A stretch of DNA of 64,000 nt from Sphingobium yanoikuyae. Lineage in GTDB: Bacteria > Pseudomonadota > Alphaproteobacteria > Sphingomonadales > Sphingomonadaceae. Made by a program: the position numbers and the translations under genes. Shown piece by piece: positions 36,013 through 43,310 of this stretch (position 1 is the stretch's first letter; each line of letters opens with the position of its first letter). The notes beneath the pieces are model-generated. The model ran no database searches. It was given only the letters and a program-made list of their open reading frames with translations, and was not told the origin of the DNA. Location: positions 4,172,501-4,236,500 of the forward strand of contig NZ_CP053021.1 in the NCBI RefSeq assembly GCF_013001025.1, written 5' to 3'.

Positions 36013-36396
36013 TCAGGCGTCGGGCGGGCCGAAGCGGAAGATCGTCATCTTGTTGCCGTCCAGATCACGGAAATAGGCACCGTAGAAGCCGTTGGGATCA
36101 TCACCGCGAATGCCGGGCTTGCCCTCGCACTTGCCGCCCAGTTCGAGCGCGCGGGCATGGACCGCATCGACCTGTGCCCGACTGTCCGCCTGGATGCCGA
36201 CCTGATTGCCATTGCCCGGCGTTGCATCCCCCTCGAACGGAATGCCGATCAGCAGCATGCCGCCCTCGGCGGTCTTGTAGGCGATCAGGTCGGGCCGGTC
36301 ATAGGCGCGCACCGCGCCCAGCAGTCCGGCAATGCCGTCATAGAAACGCTTCGCGCCGTCGAGGTCGCGAGTGCCGAAACGGGCCATGCTGATCAT
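36013..36396 (-). CDS. VOC/glyoxalase-family protein
   Basis: A 127-residue vicinal-oxygen-chelate protein built of two beta-alpha-beta-beta-beta units (SMARFGTRDLDGAKRFYD and the C-terminal FYGAYFRDLDGNKMTIFRF). The family includes glyoxalase I, extradiol dioxygenases and epimerases; the reaction is not evident. The ATG at 36396 follows GGGAGAGCG. It is the last gene of the sulfotransferase operon, separated from the next VOC gene by a palindromic repeat. Confidence 0.8.
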   Translation of the reverse strand: MISMARFGTRDLDGAKRFYDGIAGLLGAVRAYDRPDLIAYKTAEGGMLLIGIPFEGDATPGNGNQVGIQADSRAQVDAVHARALELGGKCEGKPGIRGDDPNGFYGAYFRDLDGNKMTIFRFGPPDA

Positions 36397-36415
36397 ATTC
36401 GCTCTCCCTTTCAAA

Positions 36416-36460
36416 GCATCGCGCGCAAAAGTGGGAACCGGTTTTGCGCAACAGCGATGC
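36416..36460. repeat. Alphaproteobacterial palindromic repeat (RPE-like)
   Basis: Nested inverted repeats GCATCGC/GCGATGC (36416-36422 and 36454-36460) and GCGCAAAA/TTTTGCGC enclose GTGGGAACCGG. This core is typical of short palindromic repeats scattered between genes in alphaproteobacteria. A further perfect hairpin AGCGCG/CGCGCT follows at 36477-36491. It probably forms a stable RNA structure between two VOC genes. Confidence 0.75.
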
Positions 36461-36491
36461 GACAACAAAGACCTGGAGCGCGCTGCGCGCT

Positions 36492-36959
36492 CTAGAGGCC
36501 GCCCATGCCGCGCCAGCGATCCGGGCCCATCCACACATATTCGACATAATGGCCGAGCCATTCGCGCGTATCGAGATAGACGAATTCCAGCATGCCCGGC
36601 GTCCCGCCCTTGAGCACCACCGGATAGGGCTGGTCCTCGACCCGCGCCATGAAGGCCGCCCAGTCATCGACCCGGTTGCAGATATGGTGGAAGACAAGCC
36701 GGTCATCGGCGGGCAGCGCATCGCGATAGAGCGCCAGCACATCCCCCGATATTGGCTGGATCAGCTCGAACTGCATATCGTCGACCCAGACGAAGGCGAG
36801 CTTCTGCACCCCCTGCCCCTCGCCCTGCGGCGTCCACAACTGCACCGGCACCTCGATTTCGGAGAGGGTGCGGACATCGGCCTGCGTGCGGAACTGTTCG
36901 ACCGCCTTGTCGACATTGCGGGTGACATAGGCGTTCTGGAAATGATGGCCGGTCAGCAT
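36492..36959 (-). CDS. VOC/glyoxalase-family protein
   Basis: A 155-residue VOC protein, recognisable from GHHFQNAYVTRNVDKAVEQF at the start and paired strands such as FVWVDDMQFELIQP, FHHICNRVDD and MLEFVYLD. Candidate metal ligands are His6, the His pair near residue 91 and a C-terminal Glu. It starts 3 bases after the sulfotransferase stop, so the two are tightly co-expressed. It may process or bind the sulfotransferase substrate; no family-specific function can be given. Confidence 0.78.
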   Translation of the reverse strand: MLTGHHFQNAYVTRNVDKAVEQFRTQADVRTLSEIEVPVQLWTPQGEGQGVQKLAFVWVDDMQFELIQPISGDVLALYRDALPADDRLVFHHICNRVDDWAAFMARVEDQPYPVVLKGGTPGMLEFVYLDTREWLGHYVEYVWMGPDRWRGMGGL

Positions 36960-36962
36960 GGC

Positions 36963-38114
36963 TCAGCCCTCCCGTGCGACGTCATAGCGCGAAAGATAGC
37001 GCTCGAAATGCGGCGCCAATTGCTCCACCGACAGTCCATATTGGGCGAGCTTATAGTCGTGGCGGCCGAATTTGCCCTGCGGATTGTCGTCCAGCCAGGC
37101 CTGCATCGCTGCTTCTGCCTCTGGCGTGAACTCATCGCCCAGCGCCGCGTAGAGCCGGCGCATCGTCCCGATCGGATCGCTGGTGAGGTCGGCATAATGG
37201 ACGTCGACCATGCTGTCCTCGCCCAGCCGCTCGCGCGCATCCATGATGCGGTCGGCATGGAGCCGCGCCTGATAGGTGCAATTTTCCGCCAGCCATTCAG
37301 GATCGACCCGGCCGGTAAAGGCCATCTGCCCCAGGCTGATGATCGAGCAGAAGCTGCCCATGGCGGTATAGGGATCGCGATGGGTCCAGATGAAGCGGGC
37401 ATCGGGATAGATTTTGCGGATCGTCTCGATCCACAGGCTGTGGCTCGGCATTTTGAGGTTCCACACGCCCGGCGCATCGGCCTGCAGCAACTGCAGGAAG
37501 CGTTTGTGATAGTCATAGGCCGACGTCATGTCGGTCGAGAACAGCCAGTCGCGATAATTGGGCAGCTTCCCCCGCGATTCCAGCGCCAGCGCCTTGAAAT
37601 CATGCGCCATGAAGAAGATGCATTCATTGGGATAGACGGCCGAATTGCGATAATATTTGCCCATTTCCGGCCGGGCGGCGAGCATCGCCTTTTCCTGTTC
37701 CAGCCGGGCGATGGCACGCGGATCGCTCTTGAGCGTCGCGCTGGTCGCCGGCGGCACCGGTTCGTCAATCTCCCAGGTCAGTGGCGAGCGCCGGGCCGGA
37801 TCACAGGCCAGCAAATTGCTGAGCAGGGTGGTGCCGGTGCGGGGAATGCCGAAGACGAAGACCGGTCGTTCGACCGGCCGTTCCAGCAGTTCGGGCCGCT
37901 GCGCCAGATAATCGGTGGTCCTGAGGCGATTGGACAGGAGGTCGACGACATTGGCCTCCATCCGCGCATGGCCGCTGTCCGACAGGCCGGCCTGGTTCGC
38001 GTCGGCCAGCAATATGTCCAGCCCTTCGCGATAACTGTCGGAATCGAAGCGATCGAGGCCGGTGACCTTGATCGCGCGGTCGATCAGCGCGTCGGCAACC
38101 AAAGCAGCGCCCAT
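36963..38114 (-). CDS. PAPS-dependent sulfotransferase family protein
   Basis: A 383-residue cytosolic sulfotransferase of the bacterial Sulfotransf_3-like type. It should move a sulfuryl group from PAPS to a hydroxyl. The 5'-phosphosulfate loop is VFVFGIPRTGTTLLSN (PRTGTT at 91-96) and the 3'-phosphate site is IWTHRDPYTAMGSFCS. An IFFMAHDF segment may carry the catalytic histidine. It shares layout and C terminus (NPQGKxGxHxY) with the second sulfotransferase at 46012. It leads an operon with two VOC genes. An AraC-type operator shared with the big sulfation operon lies 87 bases upstream of its ATG. Confidence 0.9.
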   Translation of the reverse strand: MGAALVADALIDRAIKVTGLDRFDSDSYREGLDILLADANQAGLSDSGHARMEANVVDLLSNRLRTTDYLAQRPELLERPVERPVFVFGIPRTGTTLLSNLLACDPARRSPLTWEIDEPVPPATSATLKSDPRAIARLEQEKAMLAARPEMGKYYRNSAVYPNECIFFMAHDFKALALESRGKLPNYRDWLFSTDMTSAYDYHKRFLQLLQADAPGVWNLKMPSHSLWIETIRKIYPDARFIWTHRDPYTAMGSFCSIISLGQMAFTGRVDPEWLAENCTYQARLHADRIMDARERLGEDSMVDVHYADLTSDPIGTMRRLYAALGDEFTPEAEAAMQAWLDDNPQGKFGRHDYKLAQYGLSVEQLAPHFERYLSRYDVAREG

Positions 38115-38200
38115 GGCATGTCTCTCCTGATGTCTTTTGCCGCCATCATGGGCAGCCGGGCGAGGCGCGCCAATGCTGCCCGATGACGCGGCCCGGCCGC

Positions 38201-38239
38201 ACTATCGATATCGGGCCATATCAGAAGCGCGGCGCCAAC
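38201..38239 (-). promoter_or_regulatory. AraC-type operator, copy 2
   Basis: Read on the minus strand, half-site GTTGGCGC is followed 19 bases later by TATGGCCC-N5-CGATAGT. The same 39-base layout (TTTGGCCC, 19 bases, TATGGCCC-N5-CGATAGT) is upstream of the SDR at 39260. The site ends 87 bases before the sulfotransferase ATG and abuts the AraC stop codon. Confidence 0.7.
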
Positions 38240-38241
38240 CC

Positions 38242-39108
38242 CTATCGCGGGCGCGATGTCAGATGCTGGCGAAACTGACGCGGCGTCGCCCCGGTGGCGC
38301 GGCGAAAGGCGAAGGCGAAGCTGGAAGGCGAGGCGAATCCGAGCGCGAAGGCGATCTCCTTGATGCTCTCGCTCGACCCCAGATAGCGTTTGGCGACATC
38401 GATCCGGCACTGGACGATATAGTCGCCGATCGAACAGCCCCGGCTGGCGCGAAAGCCGCGCGTCAGTTGCCGCACCGACAGGTTGCACAGGGTCGCCAGT
38501 TCCTCCAGCGAGGGCGCCGCGCCGCCCAGTTGCAGCCGCTCGTCGATCCGCCGCAGCCGCCAGGTGGCAAGCCCCCCGGTCGCCGGGCAACTGGCGATCG
38601 CCTGGCAATAGCGCGCCACCTCGATCGCCAGTTGCCCGGCGATCAACTCGGTCAGCACGATGCTGCCCGGCCCCGGCCGGTTCACCTCCTCCGCCAGGCG
38701 GAACAGGCAGGCGCGCATATGCGGATGGGCGATGTCGAGACAGGCGGCGAGCCGACCGTCGGTCCATTCGATCGGCCCATCGAGCCAGCGGTCGATCGCC
38801 TCCGCCTTGATCTCGCACACGACCGAAGACTGACTGCCCTGCCCTTCGGTCCGCAACCGCAAGGCCTGCCCCGGCGGCACCAGGAAAATCTCGCCCAGCC
38901 GCTCATAGCGATGCGGCCCCCAATGGTCGGCATAGCAGCCGCGCACCCGCTCGGGCCGGGGGGTCAGGCACATGTCGAGCCAATAATGGCGCTCGCGCCG
39001 GAAAATGCGGTCGGTCGGCCCCGCCAGGTCGAGCCGCATGATCCGCGCCTGCGCCTGCGGCACCGCAATCTCGGCCTCGAAAACCGACCTGGCATAGGAT
39101 TCCGACAT
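38242..39108 (-). CDS. AraC family transcriptional regulator
   Basis: A 288-residue AraC-type activator. The N-terminal part (about 1-180) is a cupin-like ligand-binding region. The C-terminal part (about 190-285) carries two helix-turn-helix units, PSLEELATLCNLSVRQLTRG and the conserved SIKEIAFALGFASPSSFAFA. It lies between the two sulfotransferase operons, divergent from one and upstream of the other, and the two copies of a matching operator flank it. It is the likely activator of both. The ligand is unknown, possibly the sulfation substrate. Confidence 0.92.
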   Translation of the reverse strand: MSESYARSVFEAEIAVPQAQARIMRLDLAGPTDRIFRRERHYWLDMCLTPRPERVRGCYADHWGPHRYERLGEIFLVPPGQALRLRTEGQGSQSSVVCEIKAEAIDRWLDGPIEWTDGRLAACLDIAHPHMRACLFRLAEEVNRPGPGSIVLTELIAGQLAIEVARYCQAIASCPATGGLATWRLRRIDERLQLGGAAPSLEELATLCNLSVRQLTRGFRASRGCSIGDYIVQCRIDVAKRYLGSSESIKEIAFALGFASPSSFAFAFRRATGATPRQFRQHLTSRPR

Positions 39109-39131
39109 CGCTCCCCCGCTCTCTGGCCATG

Positions 39132-39170
39132 TTTGGCCCTATCGCTGCACTATGGCCCATTCTCGATAGT
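39132..39170 (+). promoter_or_regulatory. AraC-type operator, copy 1
   Basis: TTTGGCCC (39132-39139) and TATGGCCC (39151-39158) are direct half-sites spaced 19 bases apart, followed by CGATAGT (39164-39170). It lies in the AraC/SDR divergent region, ending 90 bases before the SDR ATG. It matches the minus-strand site at 38201-38239 in 15 conserved bases of the TATGGCCC-N5-CGATAGT core plus 6 of 8 in the outer half-site. Confidence 0.72.
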
Positions 39171-39259
39171 CTGGTCAATTGCGTCGGCGCCGGAGTCGCC
39201 CCCATTCTTGGGCCATCAGGCAAGCCGCCAACGATGCGGCACCCTATGGAGAGAGATGA

Positions 39260-40081
39260 ATGGCTAAGGGTCTTTTCGACTGCACGGGCAAGGTCACGCT
39301 GGTCACCGGCGGCAATGGCGGCATTGGCCTGGGCTTCGCCATGGGCGTCGCCAAGATGGGCGGCGACATCGCCATCTGGGCACGCAACGCGGACAAGAAC
39401 GAAGCCGCCGCCGCCGCCCTGCGCGCAGCGGGCGCCAGCCGGGTCGAAACCTATCAGGTCGATGTCGCGTCGGAAGAAGCGATCATCGACGGCTATGCCA
39501 CATTGCTCGCCGATTTCGGCCGGATCGACTGCGTCTTCGCCAATTCGGGCCGCGCCTCGCGCTCGCGCTCGGTGCTGACGCTGGATTCGGCGGAATGGCA
39601 TGATCTGCTGGCGGTCAACCTGCACGGCGCCTTCTTCACCCTGCGCGAAGGGGCCAAGGCGATGGTCGCCCGCGCCGAAGCCGGCGAGCCGGGCGGCAGC
39701 CTGGTCTATTGCGGCAGCCTGTCGATGTTCCACGGCATTGCCGGGATCAACAATTATGCGGCGTCCAAGGGCGGCATGGGCGCCGCCGTGCGCGGCATGG
39801 CGGCGGAACTGGGCAAATATGAGATCCGCGCCAACAGCATTGCGCCCGGCTATATCAAGACCGGCATCGGCGGCGATGGCGAAATGAGCGAGGAGATGAA
39901 GGCCCGCATGGCCGCCGTCGACGCCCATTTCTCCGCCAAGACGCCGATCCATCGCCCCGGCGCGATCGAGGATTTCGAGGGCATCGGCGCCTATCTCGCG
40001 TCCGACGCCTCGCGTTACCATAGCGGCGACACGATCGTCATCGACGGCGGCAGCCTCGTCTATCCGCCCTACGCCTTCTGA
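39260..40081 (+). CDS. Short-chain dehydrogenase/reductase
   Basis: A 273-residue classical SDR with TGGNGGIG (about 16-23), NSGR in place of NNAG and active-site YAASK. It is the first gene of the eight-gene sulfation operon and has a GGAGAG ribosome-binding site. It probably interconverts a carbonyl and a hydroxyl on the compound to be sulfated or desulfated; that assignment comes only from context. It is divergent from the AraC regulator. Confidence 0.9.
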   Translation: MAKGLFDCTGKVTLVTGGNGGIGLGFAMGVAKMGGDIAIWARNADKNEAAAAALRAAGASRVETYQVDVASEEAIIDGYATLLADFGRIDCVFANSGRASRSRSVLTLDSAEWHDLLAVNLHGAFFTLREGAKAMVARAEAGEPGGSLVYCGSLSMFHGIAGINNYAASKGGMGAAVRGMAAELGKYEIRANSIAPGYIKTGIGGDGEMSEEMKARMAAVDAHFSAKTPIHRPGAIEDFEGIGAYLASDASRYHSGDTIVIDGGSLVYPPYAF

Positions 40082-40102
40082 GCCGATCGACGGAGCGCCC
40101 CG

Positions 40103-41116
40103 ATGCACCTGCTCAACATCCATGATGTGAACGATGTCCGGCTCGACGCCTATCAGCGGCCCGAACCGGGTCCGAAGGACGTCGTCGTGAAGATGAAGGC
40201 CTGCGGCATTTGTGGCAGCGACCTCAGCTATATCAAGAATGGCGGCATTCCCGGCCCCGGCAAGCTGACCGCGCTCGGCCATGAGGGCGCGGGCGAGATC
40301 ATGCTGGTCGGTGAGGAAGTGGCAGGCGTCAGCGTCGGCCAGAGCGTCATCATCAACCCGATGATGACCCCCAGCTTCATCGGCAGCGGCGGGCCGGAGG
40401 GCGCCTTTACCGAGGAACTGCTGGTCCGCGACGCGCGGCTGGGCGACAGCCTGCTGCCGATCCCCGACGGCATCCCCTATGATGTCGCCGCCATGTGCGA
40501 GCCGTTGTCGGTGGCGATGCATGGCGTCAACCGGGCGCAGGCCAGGGCGGGCGACAAGGTGGTCATCTTCGGCTGCGGCCCGATTGGCCTTGGCATGGTG
40601 CTCTGGGCGATCGACCGGGGTTGCCAGGATGTGATCGCGCTCGACCTGGCCGAGGAACGGCTGGAGCGCGCCCGCGCGCTCGGCGCCCACACGATCAATC
40701 CGGCGAAGGAAGATGTGATCGCCCGGATCAAGGCGATCCATGGCACCACCACCGTGTTCGGCCGCGAAAAGGCGCAGACCGACGCCTATATCGACGCGGC
40801 CGGCGCGCCCTCCATCCTGTCCGACGTGATCGCCATGGCCAAGACCCATGCCCGCCATGTCATCACCGCCGCCTATATGAAGCCGATCGAACTGCCCGCA
40901 GGCCCGATGCTGACGACGGAAATGACGATCACCACGGCGGTCGGCTATCCGACCGAAATGCCCGACGTGATCGCCGCCATGCCGCGCCTCAAGGACAAGA
41001 TCGCGGCGCTGATCAGCCACAAGCTGCCCTTCGCGCAGGTGATCGAGGGGCTGGAGATCGCCGCCCGCCCGCAATCCGCCAAGGTCATGATCGAGTTCGA
41101 GGGAGCCGACGCATGA
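40103..41116 (+). CDS. Zinc-type alcohol dehydrogenase (MDR family)
   Basis: A 337-residue medium-chain dehydrogenase of the threonine/sorbitol dehydrogenase type, oxidising a secondary alcohol with NAD(P)+. Catalytic-zinc residues are Cys37 (CGICGSD), His60-Glu61 (GHEGAGE) and Cys132-Glu133 (MCEPLS); GCGPIG (157-162) binds the nucleotide. The four-cysteine structural zinc lobe is missing: that stretch reads NPMMTPSFIGSGGPEGAF. The gene starts 21 bases after the SDR and overlaps the next gene in ATGA. Confidence 0.9.
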   Translation: MHLLNIHDVNDVRLDAYQRPEPGPKDVVVKMKACGICGSDLSYIKNGGIPGPGKLTALGHEGAGEIMLVGEEVAGVSVGQSVIINPMMTPSFIGSGGPEGAFTEELLVRDARLGDSLLPIPDGIPYDVAAMCEPLSVAMHGVNRAQARAGDKVVIFGCGPIGLGMVLWAIDRGCQDVIALDLAEERLERARALGAHTINPAKEDVIARIKAIHGTTTVFGREKAQTDAYIDAAGAPSILSDVIAMAKTHARHVITAAYMKPIELPAGPMLTTEMTITTAVGYPTEMPDVIAAMPRLKDKIAALISHKLPFAQVIEGLEIAARPQSAKVMIEFEGADA

Positions 41117-42381
41117 GCACGCCATCAGCCGAGAAACCGCAAACGCCGCCCCAAACTCCGCTCGGCGCGCTTGTCATGGCCGGGCAAGGCCAGACCGAGG
41201 CGGAAGCGATCACCGAGACCATCTTCATGGTGAAGGATATTTCCAACGCCTATCTGGTGACGACGGCGGATGGCGACCTGCTGGTCAATACCGGCTTTCT
41301 GGGCAATGGCGCGCGCAACAAGGGGCTGTTCGCGCCCCACCGCACCGGCGCGCTGAAGCGCATCATCGTCACCCAGGCGCATCCCGACCATTATGGCGCC
41401 CTGCCCGACCAGCAGGAGCCGGGCACGGAGGTGATCACGGGTGTCAATTTCGTTGACACCGAAGACTATTTCGACCGGCTCGGCCCTTTCCTCGGCATCC
41501 GATCGGGCAAGCTCTGGGCATCGATGACCCGGCGCGACGGTCCGCCGCCCAAGCCGCCGCGCATCATCCCCGACCGGACGGTGGAGACCGTCCATGCCTT
41601 CGAACAGGGCGGCCGCAAGTTCGAGGTGGTGAAGACACCGGGCGGCGAGACGCTCTGCTCGGTGTTCGTCTGGATGCCCGAGGAAAAGATCATCTTCACC
41701 GGCAATCTGTTCGGCCCGGTGTGGCGCTCCATGCCCAATCTGGTGACGATGCGCGGCGACCGCCCCCGGCTGGTGCGCGCCTATCTCCAGTCGCTGGAGC
41801 ATGTCCGGTCGCTGGAGCCCGAACTGGTGATCACCGGCCATGGCGATCCGATCCGCGGCGCGGCAACGATCCGTGCCGATCTCGACCGGATGCACGCCGC
41901 CGTTTCCTATATCGAGCGCGAGACGATCGCCGGCATGAATGCCGGCCGCCATGTCCAGGATCTGATGCGCGAGATCGTCCTGCCCGAGGATATCCGGATC
42001 GGCGAATTTCATGGCAAGACCAGCTGGGTCGTCCGCGCCATCTGGGAGGAAAATGCCGGCTGGTTCCATTATGAGGATGGCACCACCGCCCTCTACGGCG
42101 TGCCGCGCCCGACCGTCTATCCCGACCTGGTCGAACTGGCCGGCGGCGCCGGGGCGCTCGCCGCCCGCGCCCATGTCCATACCGCGGCGGGGCGTCCGCT
42201 CGAAGCGCTGCACCTGCTTGACATCGCGCTGGGCGTCGCGCCCGACCATGAGGCCGCGCTGACCGTCAAGAAAGCCGCGCTCGAACAATTGCTCGCCCGC
42301 AGCGGCGGCACCAACCTGTCCGAAACCATGTGGCTGAAGGCGGAAATCGCCGACGCCGAAAAGCGGCTCCCGGCCGCCTGA
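41113..42381 (+). CDS. MBL-fold hydrolase with alkylsulfatase-like C-terminal domain
   Basis: A 422-residue metallo-beta-lactamase-fold protein. The metal motif reads TQAHPDHYG (Gln88, His90, Asp92, His93), so the first histidine of HxHxDH is replaced by glutamine. Later metal segments are FTGNLFG and ITGHGDP. From about residue 280 the sequence resembles the alkylsulfatase dimerisation domain of SdsA1/BDS1 proteins ([27 protein letters not shown] and [15 protein letters not shown]). It lacks a signal peptide, unlike SdsA1. It may hydrolyse a sulfate ester inside the cell; a thioester or lactone hydrolase is the alternative. It overlaps the ADH stop by four bases and precedes cysD by 23 bases. 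Confidence 0.78.
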   Translation: MSTPSAEKPQTPPQTPLGALVMAGQGQTEAEAITETIFMVKDISNAYLVTTADGDLLVNTGFLGNGARNKGLFAPHRTGALKRIIVTQAHPDHYGALPDQQEPGTEVITGVNFVDTEDYFDRLGPFLGIRSGKLWASMTRRDGPPPKPPRIIPDRTVETVHAFEQGGRKFEVVKTPGGETLCSVFVWMPEEKIIFTGNLFGPVWRSMPNLVTMRGDRPRLVRAYLQSLEHVRSLEPELVITGHGDPIRGAATIRADLDRMHAAVSYIERETIAGMNAGRHVQDLMREIVLPEDIRIGEFHGKTSWVVRAIWEENAGWFHYEDGTTALYGVPRPTVYPDLVELAGGAGALAARAHVHTAAGRPLEALHLLDIALGVAPDHEAALTVKKAALEQLLARSGGTNLSETMWLKAEIADAEKRLPAA

Positions 42382-42404
42382 CCCCCATTTCAGGAAGCAC
42401 GATC

Positions 42405-43310
42405 ATGGCACGCAGTCTTACCCATTTGGAGCGCCTTGAGGCGGAGAGCATACATATATTGCGGGAGGTGGTGTCGGAGGCGGAGCGGCCTGTGATGCTG
42501 TACTCGGTGGGCAAGGACAGCGCGGTGATGCTGCATCTGGCCAAGAAGGCCTTCTATCCCTCGCCGCCGCCCTTCCCGCTGCTCCATGTCGACACCACCT
42601 GGAAGTTCCGCGCGATGTACGACCTGCGCGACAAGGCGGCGCGCGACGCGGGGATGGAACTGCTGGTCCATCATAATCCCGAGGCCCAGGCGCGCGGTAT
42701 CAACCCGTTCGACCATGGCGCCCTCCACACCGACATGTGGAAGACGGAAGGGCTGAAGCAGGCGCTCGACAAGTTCGGCTTCGACGCGGCATTCGGCGGC
42801 GCGCGCCGCGACGAGGAGAAGAGCCGCGCCAAGGAGCGCATCTTCTCCTTCCGCACCGCGTCGCACGGCTGGGATCCCAAGAACCAGCGGCCGGAACTCT
42901 GGAACCTCTATAATGCCCGCAAGGCCAAGGGCGAGAGCATCCGCGTCTTCCCCATCTCCAACTGGACCGAGCTCGACATCTGGCAATATATCCAGCTGGA
43001 AGGCATCGAGATCGTGCCGCTCTATTTCGCCGCCCCCCGCCCCACCGTCGAGCGCGACGGCATGCTGCTGATGGTCGATGATGAGCGCTTCCCGCTTGAA
43101 CCGGGCGAAGTGCCGGTCGAACGCTCGATCCGCTTCCGCACGCTCGGCTGCTATCCGCTCACCGGCGCGGTCGAGAGCGAGGCCTCGACCCTGTCGGAGG
43201 TGATCCAGGAGATGCTGCTCACCACCACATCCGAGCGCCAGGGACGCGCCATCGACAAGGATGCCGGCGGCGCCGGCATGGAGAAGAAGAAGCAGGAAGG
43301 GTATTTCTGA
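42405..43310 (+). CDS. cysD: Sulfate adenylyltransferase subunit 2 (copy 2)
   Basis: A second 301-residue CysD, catalysing APS formation with CysN. Residues 6-301 equal those of the copy at 1403. The first five codons differ (MARSL against MTRNL), with synonymous changes at Arg and Leu, so the two N termini come from diverged paralogues. The ATG at 42405 follows AGGAAG. It lies 23 bases after the MBL gene and overlaps cysNC by one base, placing a complete PAPS-forming set inside the sulfation operon. Here its product most likely feeds sulfotransferases rather than cysteine synthesis. Confidence 0.95.
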   Translation: MARSLTHLERLEAESIHILREVVSEAERPVMLYSVGKDSAVMLHLAKKAFYPSPPPFPLLHVDTTWKFRAMYDLRDKAARDAGMELLVHHNPEAQARGINPFDHGALHTDMWKTEGLKQALDKFGFDAAFGGARRDEEKSRAKERIFSFRTASHGWDPKNQRPELWNLYNARKAKGESIRVFPISNWTELDIWQYIQLEGIEIVPLYFAAPRPTVERDGMLLMVDDERFPLEPGEVPVERSIRFRTLGCYPLTGAVESEASTLSEVIQEMLLTTTSERQGRAIDKDAGGAGMEKKKQEGYF

